Assembly (NCBI GenBank): GCA_002338715.1
Contig: DDIR01000102.1
Coordinates: forward strand, 27,208-91,207
Reading direction: 5' to 3'
Length of the DNA stretch: 64,000 nucleotides
DNA from: Phycisphaerales bacterium UBA1845
Lineage (GTDB): Bacteria; Planctomycetota; Phycisphaerae; UBA1845
Shown here piece by piece: positions 9,109 to 17,368 of the stretch. A program made the position numbers and the translations under genes. The notes under the pieces were generated by a model. The model had not been told where the DNA came from. It ran no database searches and worked only from the letters and a program-made list of their open reading frames with translations. Each line of letters opens with the position of its first letter. The first letter of the stretch is position 1.

Positions 9109-9150
9109 ACCGGACCATGCCTCGATTTTGGGGCGTGGTCCGGTTTGCGT
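9109..9150 (+). terminator. Rho-independent-type terminator
   Basis: CCGGACCATGCC (9110-9121) pairs with GGCGTGGTCCGG (9132-9143) through one G-U pair, with a ten-base loop. The stem is followed by a T-rich tail (TTTGCGTTT). It sits 50 bases after the lipoprotein stop and before the next gene's ribosome binding site. Confidence 0.75.
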
Positions 9151-9207
9151 TTAGCCACTATTATTCGCCTTTACGCCCGGTCGCAATTGCAGGAGGTTAA
9201 CGGTCGC

Positions 9208-10605
9208 GTGGACATTTATGGCTTGAAGCGGATTCCGTTTCTCTCTCGCTACAACTTCTTCCATGAATTCCATCACATCCTCGCCTGGGGCGTGATTGTC
9301 GGTTTGATTGAAGGCAACTTCGCTTCGATCGTTGTCGCCAAGACGTTTGAAGGCAGCGATTTTCTCATCACGATTGCATCGGCGACGCCGATGGCATTGC
9401 ATATCGTAAGCCTGGTCTGGGGGGCGTATTGCGTCGGTCGGCGCAAGTTGAAAATCTTCACATTTTGCACGACGGGGACTGTCCTCGCCCTCGCCAGCGT
9501 CGCGATGACACCGGACGTGTCTTATGGCGGATGGCTTTTTGTCTTGCAGATGGCGGCTGCCCAGTTCTTTCAAACCGGTGCGGTGACGGTGCGCTCGTCG
9601 CTTTGGAAGTCGAACTATCCACCGCTGGTCCGTGGACAAATCACGGCTCGATTGCAGATGGCCCGGGCGGTTACCCGCCTGGTTTCGGTGGCAATCATCG
9701 CGACGTTCTTCGATCTTGATCCGCAAAGCTATCGATGGATCTATCCGTCGGCAGCGCTCATCGGGGCGATTGGCGTCGTGTGCCTTCGTCGGATGCGGGT
9801 GCGCGGCGAAGTTGGGGAGTTGCGTCGCCTGCACGGCGGGGAACGTGGCGATGGTGCGCTCACCGGACACGCGAGCGCGCAGCGGATTCTGTCGTCGACC
9901 CATGTGCTGACCAGTGCCATCAGCGTGCTCAAGCACGACACCCGGTTCAGAAACTACTGCATCGCGCAGATGCTGGCTGGGGTCACCAATCTCCTCGTGC
10001 GGGCGGTCGTCGTTGTCATTCTGACGCAGCAGGTGCTCGCGGGCATGGAAAGTGGGTATTGGCTGAATACCGTTTTGCTCGAACTTCTGCCGATGCTTTT
10101 GATGCTGGCATCGATGCACACCAGCGCCCGGTACTTCGATCGAACCGGTGTGCTTCGCTATCGAGCGGTTCAGATGATCGGTTGGCTTCTTGCGATTTTC
10201 TTCGGCATGTGCGGGACGCTTGCGATTGGCAACATGGACTGGATCGGTCCGCGTGCACTTTTGATTTCGGTTGGGTGCTTTGCGATGTTTTCGATCATCC
10301 GAGGAATCTGCCTTGGTGGTGGGTCGATCGCATGGAACCTGGGGCACCTGCATTTTGTGAACAACGAAGACGCCGATGTTTACATGGGCATTCACGTTTC
10401 GCTGACCGGTTTGCGGGCAATGTTCATACCGATCTTGGGGATGGTTCTCTGGAACTGGATTGGGTGGGGCGTGTGGCTGGTCTCCCTTGTATCCGGTTCG
10501 CTTGCCATTTGCATCTTCAGGATGCTCGAACTTCGCGAGCGGGAGGCTCCGACGCGGGCAACATCGCTAATCGCGGTTGAGACGCTGCAAAAACCGACCG
10601 CTTGA
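9208..10605 (+). CDS. MFS-like multi-pass membrane protein
   Basis: A roughly 465-residue integral membrane protein with ten or more hydrophobic segments. The frame is open from 9097, but the GTG at 9208 is preferred because a full AGGAGG lies at 9191-9196 and the upstream 37 codons overlap the terminator hairpin. After a short cytoplasmic start (YGLKRIPFLSRYNFFHEFHH) the segments show MFS-like organisation: a loop RRKLK after the second or third helix and a central cytoplasmic stretch rich in Arg and Gly (about 230-260) dividing the halves. The substrate cannot be told. It is followed by a hemerythrin-like gene 152 bases downstream, which may be independently transcribed. Confidence 0.82.
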   Translation: MDIYGLKRIPFLSRYNFFHEFHHILAWGVIVGLIEGNFASIVVAKTFEGSDFLITIASATPMALHIVSLVWGAYCVGRRKLKIFTFCTTGTVLALASVAMTPDVSYGGWLFVLQMAAAQFFQTGAVTVRSSLWKSNYPPLVRGQITARLQMARAVTRLVSVAIIATFFDLDPQSYRWIYPSAALIGAIGVVCLRRMRVRGEVGELRRLHGGERGDGALTGHASAQRILSSTHVLTSAISVLKHDTRFRNYCIAQMLAGVTNLLVRAVVVVILTQQVLAGMESGYWLNTVLLELLPMLLMLASMHTSARYFDRTGVLRYRAVQMIGWLLAIFFGMCGTLAIGNMDWIGPRALLISVGCFAMFSIIRGICLGGGSIAWNLGHLHFVNNEDADVYMGIHVSLTGLRAMFIPILGMVLWNWIGWGVWLVSLVSGSLAICIFRMLELREREAPTRATSLIAVETLQKPTA

Positions 10606-10757
10606 TTTCCACTTTAATCGATCGTGAAATCATTCACGGCGAACTCGACGCTTCTGCCCGGGCGGAGTAAAGTCTCCGCAAGTCCAAGAGTCGACATAAG
10701 ATAGAAAGGCCGATGGTCTGTCGACTGACGAGTCACCCACTAACGATCGGATAAATC

Positions 10758-11207
10758 ATGCAAGACGACGCAATTATTCGCAGAGTACGTGACGAGCACG
10801 AACGTTTGCGCGAAATCACCGATGCGTTGAACAATGCCCTCAAGCAGGGCGGTGGCGACGTTCGCGCCTGGCTGGGTAACGTGTGCAAGTCGTTTGAGCA
10901 TTTTCGCGCTCACCTCATCCACCGAATCGCGCTCGAAGAAATTGGCGGGTTCCTCGATTACGTTGTCGAGAAGCGCCCGGACCTTGTTAAGCAGGTTGAG
11001 CATTTGAAGGAAGGGCACGCCAAGATGATTGAGATGGCTGGCGCAACCCTGGCACATCTTAAGGAACTTTCCACAAGCGACACCGACCCGCGCGGATTGG
11101 CATGCACGCACGTGAAGATCATGTTGTCGGAGGTGGACTATCACGAAGAGGTGGAAAACCTCCTGGTCGTCTCGGTATTCAACGATGACATCGGTGTAGG
11201 AGACTAG
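10758..11207 (+). CDS. Hemerythrin-like HHE domain protein
   Basis: A 149-residue all-helical protein. His14 (DEHERL), His48 and His52 (FEHFRAHLIH), Glu60/61, His87 (KEGHAKM) and His129 with Glu130 (DYHEEVENLL) have roughly the spacing of a hemerythrin-type four-helix bundle that binds two iron atoms. Such proteins bind oxygen or nitric oxide or act in iron and redox sensing. It is soluble, with no signal peptide. The gene appears to stand alone; a 28-base palindromic repeat lies 36 bases downstream. Family assignment rests on the helix pattern and His/Glu positions only, so a related iron-binding helical protein is possible. Confidence 0.72.
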   Translation: MQDDAIIRRVRDEHERLREITDALNNALKQGGGDVRAWLGNVCKSFEHFRAHLIHRIALEEIGGFLDYVVEKRPDLVKQVEHLKEGHAKMIEMAGATLAHLKELSTSDTDPRGLACTHVKIMLSEVDYHEEVENLLVVSVFNDDIGVGD

Positions 11208-11243
11208 AACACTCTTACTCCAAACGGAGCGGCGCGACAGCGT

Positions 11244-11271
11244 CGTCATTCCCGCGCAGGCGGGAATCCAG
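11244..11271. repeat. Single copy of the palindromic REP-like repeat
   Basis: Contains ATTCCCGCGCAGGCGGGAAT within CGTC...CCAG, and differs by one loop base from the reverse complement of the right unit at 5158-5185. It lies between convergent genes and could also act in transcription termination. Confidence 0.85.
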
Positions 11272-11384
11272 GGGCAAGACGAAGTCAATCCACGTCGGTA
11301 CGGGCGCCCGTGCTGTGGAGAATGGACGACCAGAACGCTGCGCTTGGATCAAGATCGCTATAGGTCGTGTCCGCGTCGGATCCA

Positions 11385-12614
11385 TCACGCTGTTAAGTTG
11401 ATCAGCAGTTGTCCGGCGACCATGCAGTGCGTCGGAACGTGCGTGTTGGTGAGAATATTCTCGCACGGATCGGAACTCCCGTTGGGGTCAATTGGAATCG
11501 CGATGAGATCCGCCCGCGAACCGATGAGCGAAAGGTGAGTTTCTCCTTTTCCTCGCAAGGCGATTTCACCATTGACGGTGGCCATCCGCAGAATCGTTTC
11601 AGACGAGACATCGGTTCGATGACGTCGTAGGAATCGAATTTCATCCAACATTGAAAGTGACGGATTTGAGGCGAGGCTGTCGGTGCCCAGGCAAACATTC
11701 ACGCCAGCATCGAGCATGTCGTCGAGGCGGTGGGGCGGATGTCCGAATGCGTGATGCGTTCGCGGGCAGTAGACGACCGATGTTTTCTCCGTTGCGATCA
11801 GCCTGATCTCGTCAATGTTGACGTAGTTGCAGTGGGCGAGCAGCGTGTTGGGCTTCAGCGAAAATGTGCGGTTCAGAAATTCGATCGGACGGACCCCGAT
11901 CGGTTTGTGCGAAGAATCGCAAACGCCCATTGATTCCAAAAATTCCCGAAGTCTTCCGGTTCCCCTGAGCAAAAACTCTTCTTCTTCCAACGACTCAGCC
12001 GCATGAATGCAGACCGGCGCCCGCATGGCCGCTGCGACCACGGCGCACTTGAGCATGAAACCGTGCGGAACGGAATATGTGGCATGGGGTGAGATGCCCT
12101 GCACCAAAGCGGTTGGAAGTCGATGCAGGTCGGCTGACTGATCCAGCAGTTGGTCGGGTTCGATTGACATTGAACCCAGGACTTCTGCGTACGATGTAAC
12201 GTTTGGTCTGGAACGGATGCCGGCTGACGTTTCTCGCGTGATCGAAGCGAATCTGGATATGTCTCCGACATGCGTCACGCCGCTTTCGAGGCTCCGTTGC
12301 AGCCCGTTGCGCACGGCGAGTTTGATGTCCTCACGATCCGTGTTCATGGATCGCATGATGGTCGCCAGGCGCTCCAGCCACCCGACGAAATCGTGCGTTG
12401 GTTGTACGGTATTGTGAAGCGTGCCAAGTTCAAGATGCGTATGTGCATTGACCAATCCGTGCATCAAGACTGCATTTCCACAGTCGATGACGTTCAGGTC
12501 GTCGGTCGGCAGGGAATTTCCCACGGCGATGATGTGGTGCGGCGAGACCCGAACAAATCCATTCTCGATGGGGCGAAGGTCTGCGTCGAGTACATACTTG
12601 GCGCGGAGAATCAT
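11385..12614 (-). CDS. Amidohydrolase-superfamily deaminase
   Basis: A 409-residue metal-dependent hydrolase. The HxH metal motif is in LVNAHTHLELG (about residue 56), further ligands lie in CIHAAES and LLAHCNYVN, and the catalytic Asp is in CLGTDSLASNPSLSM. This set is typical of the MTA/SAH deaminase, guanine deaminase and aminodeoxyfutalosine deaminase group; the tryptophan in FVGWLERL after the first motif fits the last of these but does not prove it. It lies 68 bases after the GNAT gene and probably belongs to the gatC-gatA transcript. AGGAA lies about ten bases upstream of the ATG. The substrate is unresolved. Confidence 0.85.
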   Translation of the reverse strand: MILRAKYVLDADLRPIENGFVRVSPHHIIAVGNSLPTDDLNVIDCGNAVLMHGLVNAHTHLELGTLHNTVQPTHDFVGWLERLATIMRSMNTDREDIKLAVRNGLQRSLESGVTHVGDISRFASITRETSAGIRSRPNVTSYAEVLGSMSIEPDQLLDQSADLHRLPTALVQGISPHATYSVPHGFMLKCAVVAAAMRAPVCIHAAESLEEEEFLLRGTGRLREFLESMGVCDSSHKPIGVRPIEFLNRTFSLKPNTLLAHCNYVNIDEIRLIATEKTSVVYCPRTHHAFGHPPHRLDDMLDAGVNVCLGTDSLASNPSLSMLDEIRFLRRHRTDVSSETILRMATVNGEIALRGKGETHLSLIGSRADLIAIPIDPNGSSDPCENILTNTHVPTHCMVAGQLLINLTA

Positions 12615-12682
12615 GCGGACAAGATTCCTAGAGCGCGTTTGCGCAATTGTTTCCCAGTGAACGTCGCTGCGGTCGTGGACCG

Positions 12683-13486
12683 TTATTGATTTTGCGTGTT
12701 GCGAACAAACTCAACCAAGCGTCCGGCTTCGACGAACCCGCACTGCTTCAAGAATGCGATTGCCTGCTCGTTGGTTTCGCGAACTTCAAGGCATACCACG
12801 CTGACCGTCAGCCGCCTTGCAAGAGCGATGATGTGATTGGCCATTGCTGTTCCTGCCTTCTTGCGGCGCATCGCGTCAACGACGAACATGTCGGTGATGC
12901 GGCCTATATCGCCCACTTGAAACAACGAACAAATCCCGACCGGTACTTTGCCATCCATAAGCACGAATGCGTCAAGACGATGATCGTCGAGACGCTCATT
13001 GTCAACTTCGATTCGGGCATCGCCTTCCGCACTGCTGGCCCTTTTCCCGCAGACTTCAGCATATGCCGCCCGCATCGCCCTGGCTGGCAGCACACGATAT
13101 TGATCGGAAGGTTCCATCGGCACCGGCCAACCGTCCAACCCCATTGCGACGCGATCATCCCTGCGAAACCCCGCAGCCAGCAGGGCTGGTTCAATGGTCT
13201 CGGGTTTCTGGTCTTCGGCCAGCGCCCAACGATCGCACGTCAGGTTTGATTCTGCGAAATGGGCGTTGGCCTGTTCGACGGCTTGGACCGCTTCGTCCGC
13301 CGACTCGACCCAGACTTCGCGAAACTGATTGCACTCAGAGACCGTCGAAAACTGTGATGACGCAAAAGCGATCCCGTAATCCAGCGTCGTTTTCTCTGAG
13401 ACCAGTTCGAGAAACGCCTGGTTGGTTCTTAGAATCGAACCGCGAACGTTCGGACCGCCTTCGACAATGTTGAGTGAAAGATCCAT
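12683..13486 (-). CDS. GNAT-family N-acetyltransferase
   Basis: A 267-residue protein from the start MDLSLNIVEGG. Its ATG overlaps the stop of gatA as TAATG (13484-13488), which fixes the start and implies translational coupling; the frame continues upstream but only inside gatA. The C-terminal half is a GNAT domain: beta4 with ITDMFVVDAMRRKKAGTAM (acetyl-CoA pyrophosphate loop, about residues 205-225) and the closing LEVRETNEQAIAFLKQCGF. The N-terminal 120 residues look like a second, degenerate acetyltransferase-like domain. The acceptor substrate is unknown. Coupling to gatA does not by itself show a role in translation. Confidence 0.85.
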   Translation of the reverse strand: MDLSLNIVEGGPNVRGSILRTNQAFLELVSEKTTLDYGIAFASSQFSTVSECNQFREVWVESADEAVQAVEQANAHFAESNLTCDRWALAEDQKPETIEPALLAAGFRRDDRVAMGLDGWPVPMEPSDQYRVLPARAMRAAYAEVCGKRASSAEGDARIEVDNERLDDHRLDAFVLMDGKVPVGICSLFQVGDIGRITDMFVVDAMRRKKAGTAMANHIIALARRLTVSVVCLEVRETNEQAIAFLKQCGFVEAGRLVEFVRNTQNQ

Positions 13487-14931
13487 TACGCCGGTACCCG
13501 CTTGTGGTGTTCCGTGTTGAGCTGGTATTGATGGGCGACATTCAGCAACATCGCTTCCGAGAACGCCGGACCCATCAGTTGCAACCCGATTGGCAGTCCG
13601 GCGCTGTCGAAACCACACGGCACGCTCATCGCCGGAATGCCTGCAAGGTTGGCAGTAATCGTATACACGTCGGCCAGATACATCGCCAGCGGGTCGCTGG
13701 TTTTCTCGCCGATCTTGAATGCAGTGCTCGGTGTCACCGGGGAGCAGATGACGTCTACTTTTTTGAATGCGTTTTCGAGATCGCGACGCAGCAGTGTGCG
13801 GACTTTCATCGCCCGCAGGTAGTACGCGTCGTAATAACCGCTTGATAGGGCATATGTGCCGAGCATGATTCGGCGCTTCACCTCGGCGCCGAAACCTTCT
13901 TCGCGCGATGCCGAATACATCTCGACGATGTCGCCCGCCTTCTCCGAGCGATGGCCATAATGCACGCCGTCGTAACGCGCCAGGTTACTCGACGCCTCAG
14001 CCGTTGCGATCAAATAGTAACACGCGATCCCGTACTTCGTCAGCGGCAGTTCGACGTCAACCGTTTCCGCGCCGAGTCCGCGTAGCACTTCGATGGCGGC
14101 TTCGACGTGCTTTCGGGTTTCGTCGCCGAGCCCTTCGGCGAAGTATTCGCGGGGGATGCCGATTTTCTTTCCGACAATCGATTCGTTGAGCGCGCCAACA
14201 TAGTCGGCGACATCGGTGGATACGCATGTCGAGTCGCGTGTGTCAGCTCCTGCGATCACGCCGAGAAGCAGTGCAGCATCCTCTGCTGTCTTGGCGAATG
14301 GTCCGATCTGATCGAGACTGCTGCCGAACGCGACCAATCCGTAACGCGAAACGCGGCCATAGGTAGGCTTTAGTCCAACCACGCCAGTCAGCGATGCCGG
14401 TTGCCGAATCGAACCGCCCGTATCCGAACCGAGTGCGATCGGGGTCATGTCAGCCGCGACGCTTACCGCCGATCCACCTGACGAACCGCCCGGTACGCGC
14501 TCGCGATCCCAAGGGTTTCGGGTGATGCACGTCGCGCTGTTTTCGGTGCTGCTGCCCATCGCGAATTCGTCGAGGTTGGTCTTGCCGACGACGACAGCCC
14601 CGGCATCGATGAGCCTTTCGGTGACGTGGGCGGAATACGGCGGGTTGAATGACGCAAGTATTTTCGACGAGCAGGTGGTCGGTGCGAAATCGGTGCAGAT
14701 ATTGTCTTTTAGCGCGATCGGAACGCCGGCCAGCGGCAGGCGTTTCTTCTTGTCAGCGGGCAATGCGTCGATGCGTTTCGCTTGTGCGATCGCATGGTCT
14801 TCGCAAACGCTGACAAACGCGCCAAGTTCGTCGTTGCGATCGGCAATGGCGCGCAACGCAGAATTGACAGCATCAACCGCAGTCGATTTTCCTTCATGGA
14901 CGGACTTGGATATTTCACTGGCCGTGGGCAA
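13486..14931 (-). CDS. gatA: Aspartyl/glutamyl-tRNA amidotransferase subunit A
   Basis: A 481-residue amidase-signature protein. The Lys of KDNIC and the glycine/serine-rich signature RVPGGSSGGSA, with the cis-Ser and nucleophile Ser in GSDTGGSIR, are intact. GatA releases ammonia from glutamine, which GatB uses to convert misacylated Glu-tRNA(Gln) or Asp-tRNA(Asn) to the cognate form. gatC lies 21 bases upstream; gatB is not in the window, as in many bacteria that encode it separately. The stop codon overlaps the next gene's ATG. Length and motif order match the family. Confidence 0.97.
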   Translation of the reverse strand: MPTASEISKSVHEGKSTAVDAVNSALRAIADRNDELGAFVSVCEDHAIAQAKRIDALPADKKKRLPLAGVPIALKDNICTDFAPTTCSSKILASFNPPYSAHVTERLIDAGAVVVGKTNLDEFAMGSSTENSATCITRNPWDRERVPGGSSGGSAVSVAADMTPIALGSDTGGSIRQPASLTGVVGLKPTYGRVSRYGLVAFGSSLDQIGPFAKTAEDAALLLGVIAGADTRDSTCVSTDVADYVGALNESIVGKKIGIPREYFAEGLGDETRKHVEAAIEVLRGLGAETVDVELPLTKYGIACYYLIATAEASSNLARYDGVHYGHRSEKAGDIVEMYSASREEGFGAEVKRRIMLGTYALSSGYYDAYYLRAMKVRTLLRRDLENAFKKVDVICSPVTPSTAFKIGEKTSDPLAMYLADVYTITANLAGIPAMSVPCGFDSAGLPIGLQLMGPAFSEAMLLNVAHQYQLNTEHHKRVPA

Positions 14932-14952
14932 TGGCGTACCTCGGAAGTGGGG

Positions 14953-15258
14953 TTATACGGTGTCCTGGTCCAGAACTTTGGGCACTCGAAAAAATGAATC
15001 CTCACGCTGGGGCGCGTTGGCAAGCGCTTTGTCCGGACCGATCGAATCGCGGACAACATCATCGCGGAAGACGTTTTGCACATTGACCGCGTGGGCGGTG
15101 GGTTCGACGCCCTCGACGTCCACCTCGCTGAGTTGATCAACGTATCCGACAATCGCCGACAGCTCTTCGGTCATCATCGCGATTTCATCGTCGCTCAATT
15201 GGAGTCGACCAAGCATGGCGATGTGGCGGACTTCCGATTCGGTCAATGGTTTGGACAT
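14953..15258 (-). CDS. gatC: Aspartyl/glutamyl-tRNA amidotransferase subunit C
   Basis: A 101-residue small subunit. The family hallmark is visible: VRHIAMLGRLQLSDDE, then IVGYVDQLSEVDVEGVEPT, then FRDD and a C-terminal FFRVPKVL. GatC wraps around GatA and stabilises the GatCAB complex. The start at 15258 (MSKPLTESEV) is preferred to 15285 because it matches usual family length and has GGAG 11-15 bases upstream. First gene of the gatC-gatA-GNAT-amidohydrolase run. Confidence 0.94.
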   Translation of the reverse strand: MSKPLTESEVRHIAMLGRLQLSDDEIAMMTEELSAIVGYVDQLSEVDVEGVEPTAHAVNVQNVFRDDVVRDSIGPDKALANAPQREDSFFRVPKVLDQDTV

Positions 15259-15305
15259 CAGTTCAACGACTCCGCGATTTTGCACTACAACGGATCGGGT
15301 TCTAC

Positions 15306-15338
15306 AAAAAAAGCGAAACCGATCGCTCGGATTCGCTT
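15306..15338 (-). terminator. Terminator downstream of rpmB
   Basis: On the minus strand AAGCGAATCCGA pairs with TCGGTTTCGCTT (one mismatch, four-base loop) and is followed by a run of seven T. It lies about 130 bases past the rpmB stop and about 48 bases before gatC, separating the two units. Confidence 0.7.
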
Positions 15339-15466
15339 TATAATTGATAACGATATTGACGCAAACGAAAGAATCGGGTTAAGACATCGCAGCAACTCAG
15401 TGCACAGCAATCTTCGTGTCCCAGTCGCTTCGTGCGTCAGTCGCTTCGTGCCTAAGTCCCTATCCT

Positions 15467-15730
15467 TTACTTCGTCGCGTCTTCAGGCTTCCAATCGCGC
15501 TTGGGCGGCTTCACAACCAAGCCCATACGGATCGCCTTCGCCGACACCTTGATGCGGCAGACCTTGCCATCAACCAAAGCGCGAACGCGCTGGATATTTG
15601 GCTTAAACTTCCGCTTGGTGACGCCGGTGGTTTTGATACCGACACCGCCGAGGTATTTGGCTTTACCGCGACGCGCCAGGGAGCGTCCGCTGCGGGTTTT
15701 CTTACCCAAAAAATAGCATTCACGAGCCAT
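15467..15730 (-). CDS. rpmB: 50S ribosomal protein L28
   Basis: An 87-residue basic protein beginning MARECYFLGKKTRSG with the L28 core KRKFKPNIQRVRA and the LVDGKVCRIKVSAKAIR segment. It binds 23S rRNA in the large subunit. The C-terminus is somewhat longer than in E. coli L28. The zinc-type CxxC variant is not present. It is monocistronic as far as the window shows, with a terminator well downstream. A 16-base sequence is duplicated in tandem just after the stop (15422-15453). Confidence 0.95.
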   Translation of the reverse strand: MARECYFLGKKTRSGRSLARRGKAKYLGGVGIKTTGVTKRKFKPNIQRVRALVDGKVCRIKVSAKAIRMGLVVKPPKRDWKPEDATK

Positions 15731-15913
15731 GAATATTCTCCAAACTGCGATCCGACGCCATAAAACCGGTTTCCGGCATCAGGTCGGTCGGGCAAATATA
15801 GGGATCATTGGGAGATTTGCAACCGATCCACCGTCGGGAATGGCCGAATTATTACACCAATTCTTGATTTTTCGTTGCAATAATGGCCCCAGACGGGACG
15901 TTTAGGGTGGTGA

Positions 15914-16525
15914 ATGATGGAAATGACCCCGACACACTTGGCCGACCTGATCCGCCGGGCCCAGACCCACGACCCTGACGCATTCGACGATTTGATCGAT
16001 GCGTTCGGAAAGCGGCTTCATGGGTACCTGTATCGGCTGACGGGGTCACGGGACGAAGCCGACGACCTGCTGCAGGACGTGTTTCTGCGGGTGGTCAAGA
16101 TGATCGGATCGTATCGGCATGACCATCGATTCGAGGGGTGGCTGTTTCGGATCGCGACAAACCTGGTGCGCGATCGGATTCGCCGGGTCGGTCGGGGCCC
16201 GAGGGTGATCCCATTCGATGCCCGCGGTCGTCATAGCGGTGACGCGAGTTCCGAATGGATTGAAGCCAGCGATGACGCTGCTCCCGACCCGGAAGCTTCG
16301 ATGCGGTTGGCTGACGATGTCGATGCGCTGCAAAAGGGGCTCGCGAAACTGCCTGAAGCCGAGCGTGAGGTGATCATGCTGCGACATTTTTCGGATCTGT
16401 CGTTTGCGGAGATCGCCAAGATCATGGGGACGCCGTTGGGAACGGCGTTGGCCCGGGCGCATCGCGGACTGAACAAGCTGCGCGAGATGTTGGACATGGA
16501 CGGCGTCAAGGCGCAAGTGGGGTAG
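15914..16525 (+). CDS. ECF-type RNA polymerase sigma factor
   Basis: A 203-residue sigma-70 family protein with region 2 (DEADDLLQDVFLRVVK, then GWLFRIATNLVRDRIRR) and region 4 (LPEAEREVIMLRHFSDLSFAEIAKIMG, then GTALARAHRGLNKLR). A 35-residue acidic linker lies between. It has an RpoE-like layout. The first two codons are both ATG; AGGGTGG at 15904-15910 fits the second (15917) slightly better. It is followed 57 bases later by a single-pass membrane protein and then a secreted protein, the usual arrangement of an ECF factor with its regulator. The stimulus and regulon are unknown. Confidence 0.92.
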   Translation: MMEMTPTHLADLIRRAQTHDPDAFDDLIDAFGKRLHGYLYRLTGSRDEADDLLQDVFLRVVKMIGSYRHDHRFEGWLFRIATNLVRDRIRRVGRGPRVIPFDARGRHSGDASSEWIEASDDAAPDPEASMRLADDVDALQKGLAKLPEAEREVIMLRHFSDLSFAEIAKIMGTPLGTALARAHRGLNKLREMLDMDGVKAQVG

Positions 16526-16582
16526 CGTTTATCAGATAGAAGCGGCAGGTAGAGAACTGCATGCAGAGAGTTGGTGAGCACG

Positions 16583-17242
16583 ATGAGCAAGCAAGACGAA
16601 CGACAATTTGAAAGCGACGCGATGCTCGCGGCTGAAGTCGAACGACTTGAATCGTGGTTCGCAGAATTCGCCGCGCAGTATCCCGAACCGCCGTGTCGCG
16701 TGATGGAACAAGTCAAGATGGCGACCGAGTTGGTGGTCAGCGAGCGGTGCATGAGTGCGGCAGTTGGTGATGTGTCGATGATTAGTATGGCGACGACGGC
16801 GCCACCTTCGTCAGAAACGATGAATGCAACAAAGGCTGTCGTGCGTCGTGAACTCATGGCAATGGCCGGTGCAAAGAACAACAGCAAGAACAACGGCAAA
16901 GACAACAGAAACGTTCCCACGGGTAATGCATTCAAGTGGGGCAGTTTGTTGGCGATGGCGTCGGCAGCAGTGATCGCGCTGGTGATCCTGCCGAAGTCGC
17001 CAGACCCTGATACGCCTAAGAATATTGCCGATGTTTCGGCGATTGACGATTGGGCCTATGTATTGACGGAATCGAACGAATCAGAGCTTGACAGCGATTT
17101 GAGTGGTTTCAAATCGGATTTGAATGAGTTCGGCGACTCGCTCGTTTCGCTCGACGATTTTGCGGACGAACTGGGAACTGACGAAATCGAAGATGCAATT
17201 GATCAGTTGTACAGCGACAGTGCTTCATTTCTGGACTCATAG
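16583..17242 (+). CDS. Single-pass membrane protein, candidate anti-sigma factor
   Basis: A 219-residue protein starting MSKQDERQFES, with GGTGAG just upstream. The cytoplasmic part (1-115) contains a helical segment (LAAEVERLESWFAEFAAQYPEPP), then a low-complexity Lys/Asn linker, one membrane helix (about 117-139, GSLLAMASAAVIALVIL) and a strongly acidic C-terminal domain outside the membrane (many Asp/Glu/Ser). Its position directly after an ECF sigma gene and its topology suggest an anti-sigma factor, but the zinc motif of the ZAS family is absent and I cannot name a family. The acidic exported tail may be the sensing part. Confidence 0.75.
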   Translation: MSKQDERQFESDAMLAAEVERLESWFAEFAAQYPEPPCRVMEQVKMATELVVSERCMSAAVGDVSMISMATTAPPSSETMNATKAVVRRELMAMAGAKNNSKNNGKDNRNVPTGNAFKWGSLLAMASAAVIALVILPKSPDPDTPKNIADVSAIDDWAYVLTESNESELDSDLSGFKSDLNEFGDSLVSLDDFADELGTDEIEDAIDQLYSDSASFLDS

Positions 17243-17280
17243 TTTTAAATCGTAGGGCCGGTTGGGTGCTGCGTGTCGCA

Positions 17281-17340
17281 AAGGTGACGCATCAGGCACC
17301 AAGGAAAGCGTTATCAAAAAGAGGTGATTGGCGTCACCTT
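17281..17340. promoter_or_regulatory. Perfect 10-base inverted repeat in the leader of the secreted-protein gene
   Basis: AAGGTGACGC (17281-17290) recurs as its exact reverse complement GCGTCACCTT (17331-17340), 29 bases before the start of the next gene. It could be an mRNA hairpin between the membrane protein and the secreted protein, giving separate expression levels, or an operator. No T-run follows, so a terminator is unlikely. Confidence 0.4.
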
Positions 17341-17368
17341 CATCAAAGACCTGAAAGGATGAATCGCG

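Noticed and set aside
9151..10395. 414-codon minus-strand open frame opposite the MFS-like gene
   Set aside because: It is antisense to a gene with a strong ribosome binding site and membrane helices, and its translation is a His/Arg/Asp/Gln-rich composition with no domain.
15422..15453. Two tandem 16-base copies of CAGTCGCTTCGTGCGT-like sequence after rpmB
   Set aside because: Only two copies, no array or structure; probably a local slippage duplication.
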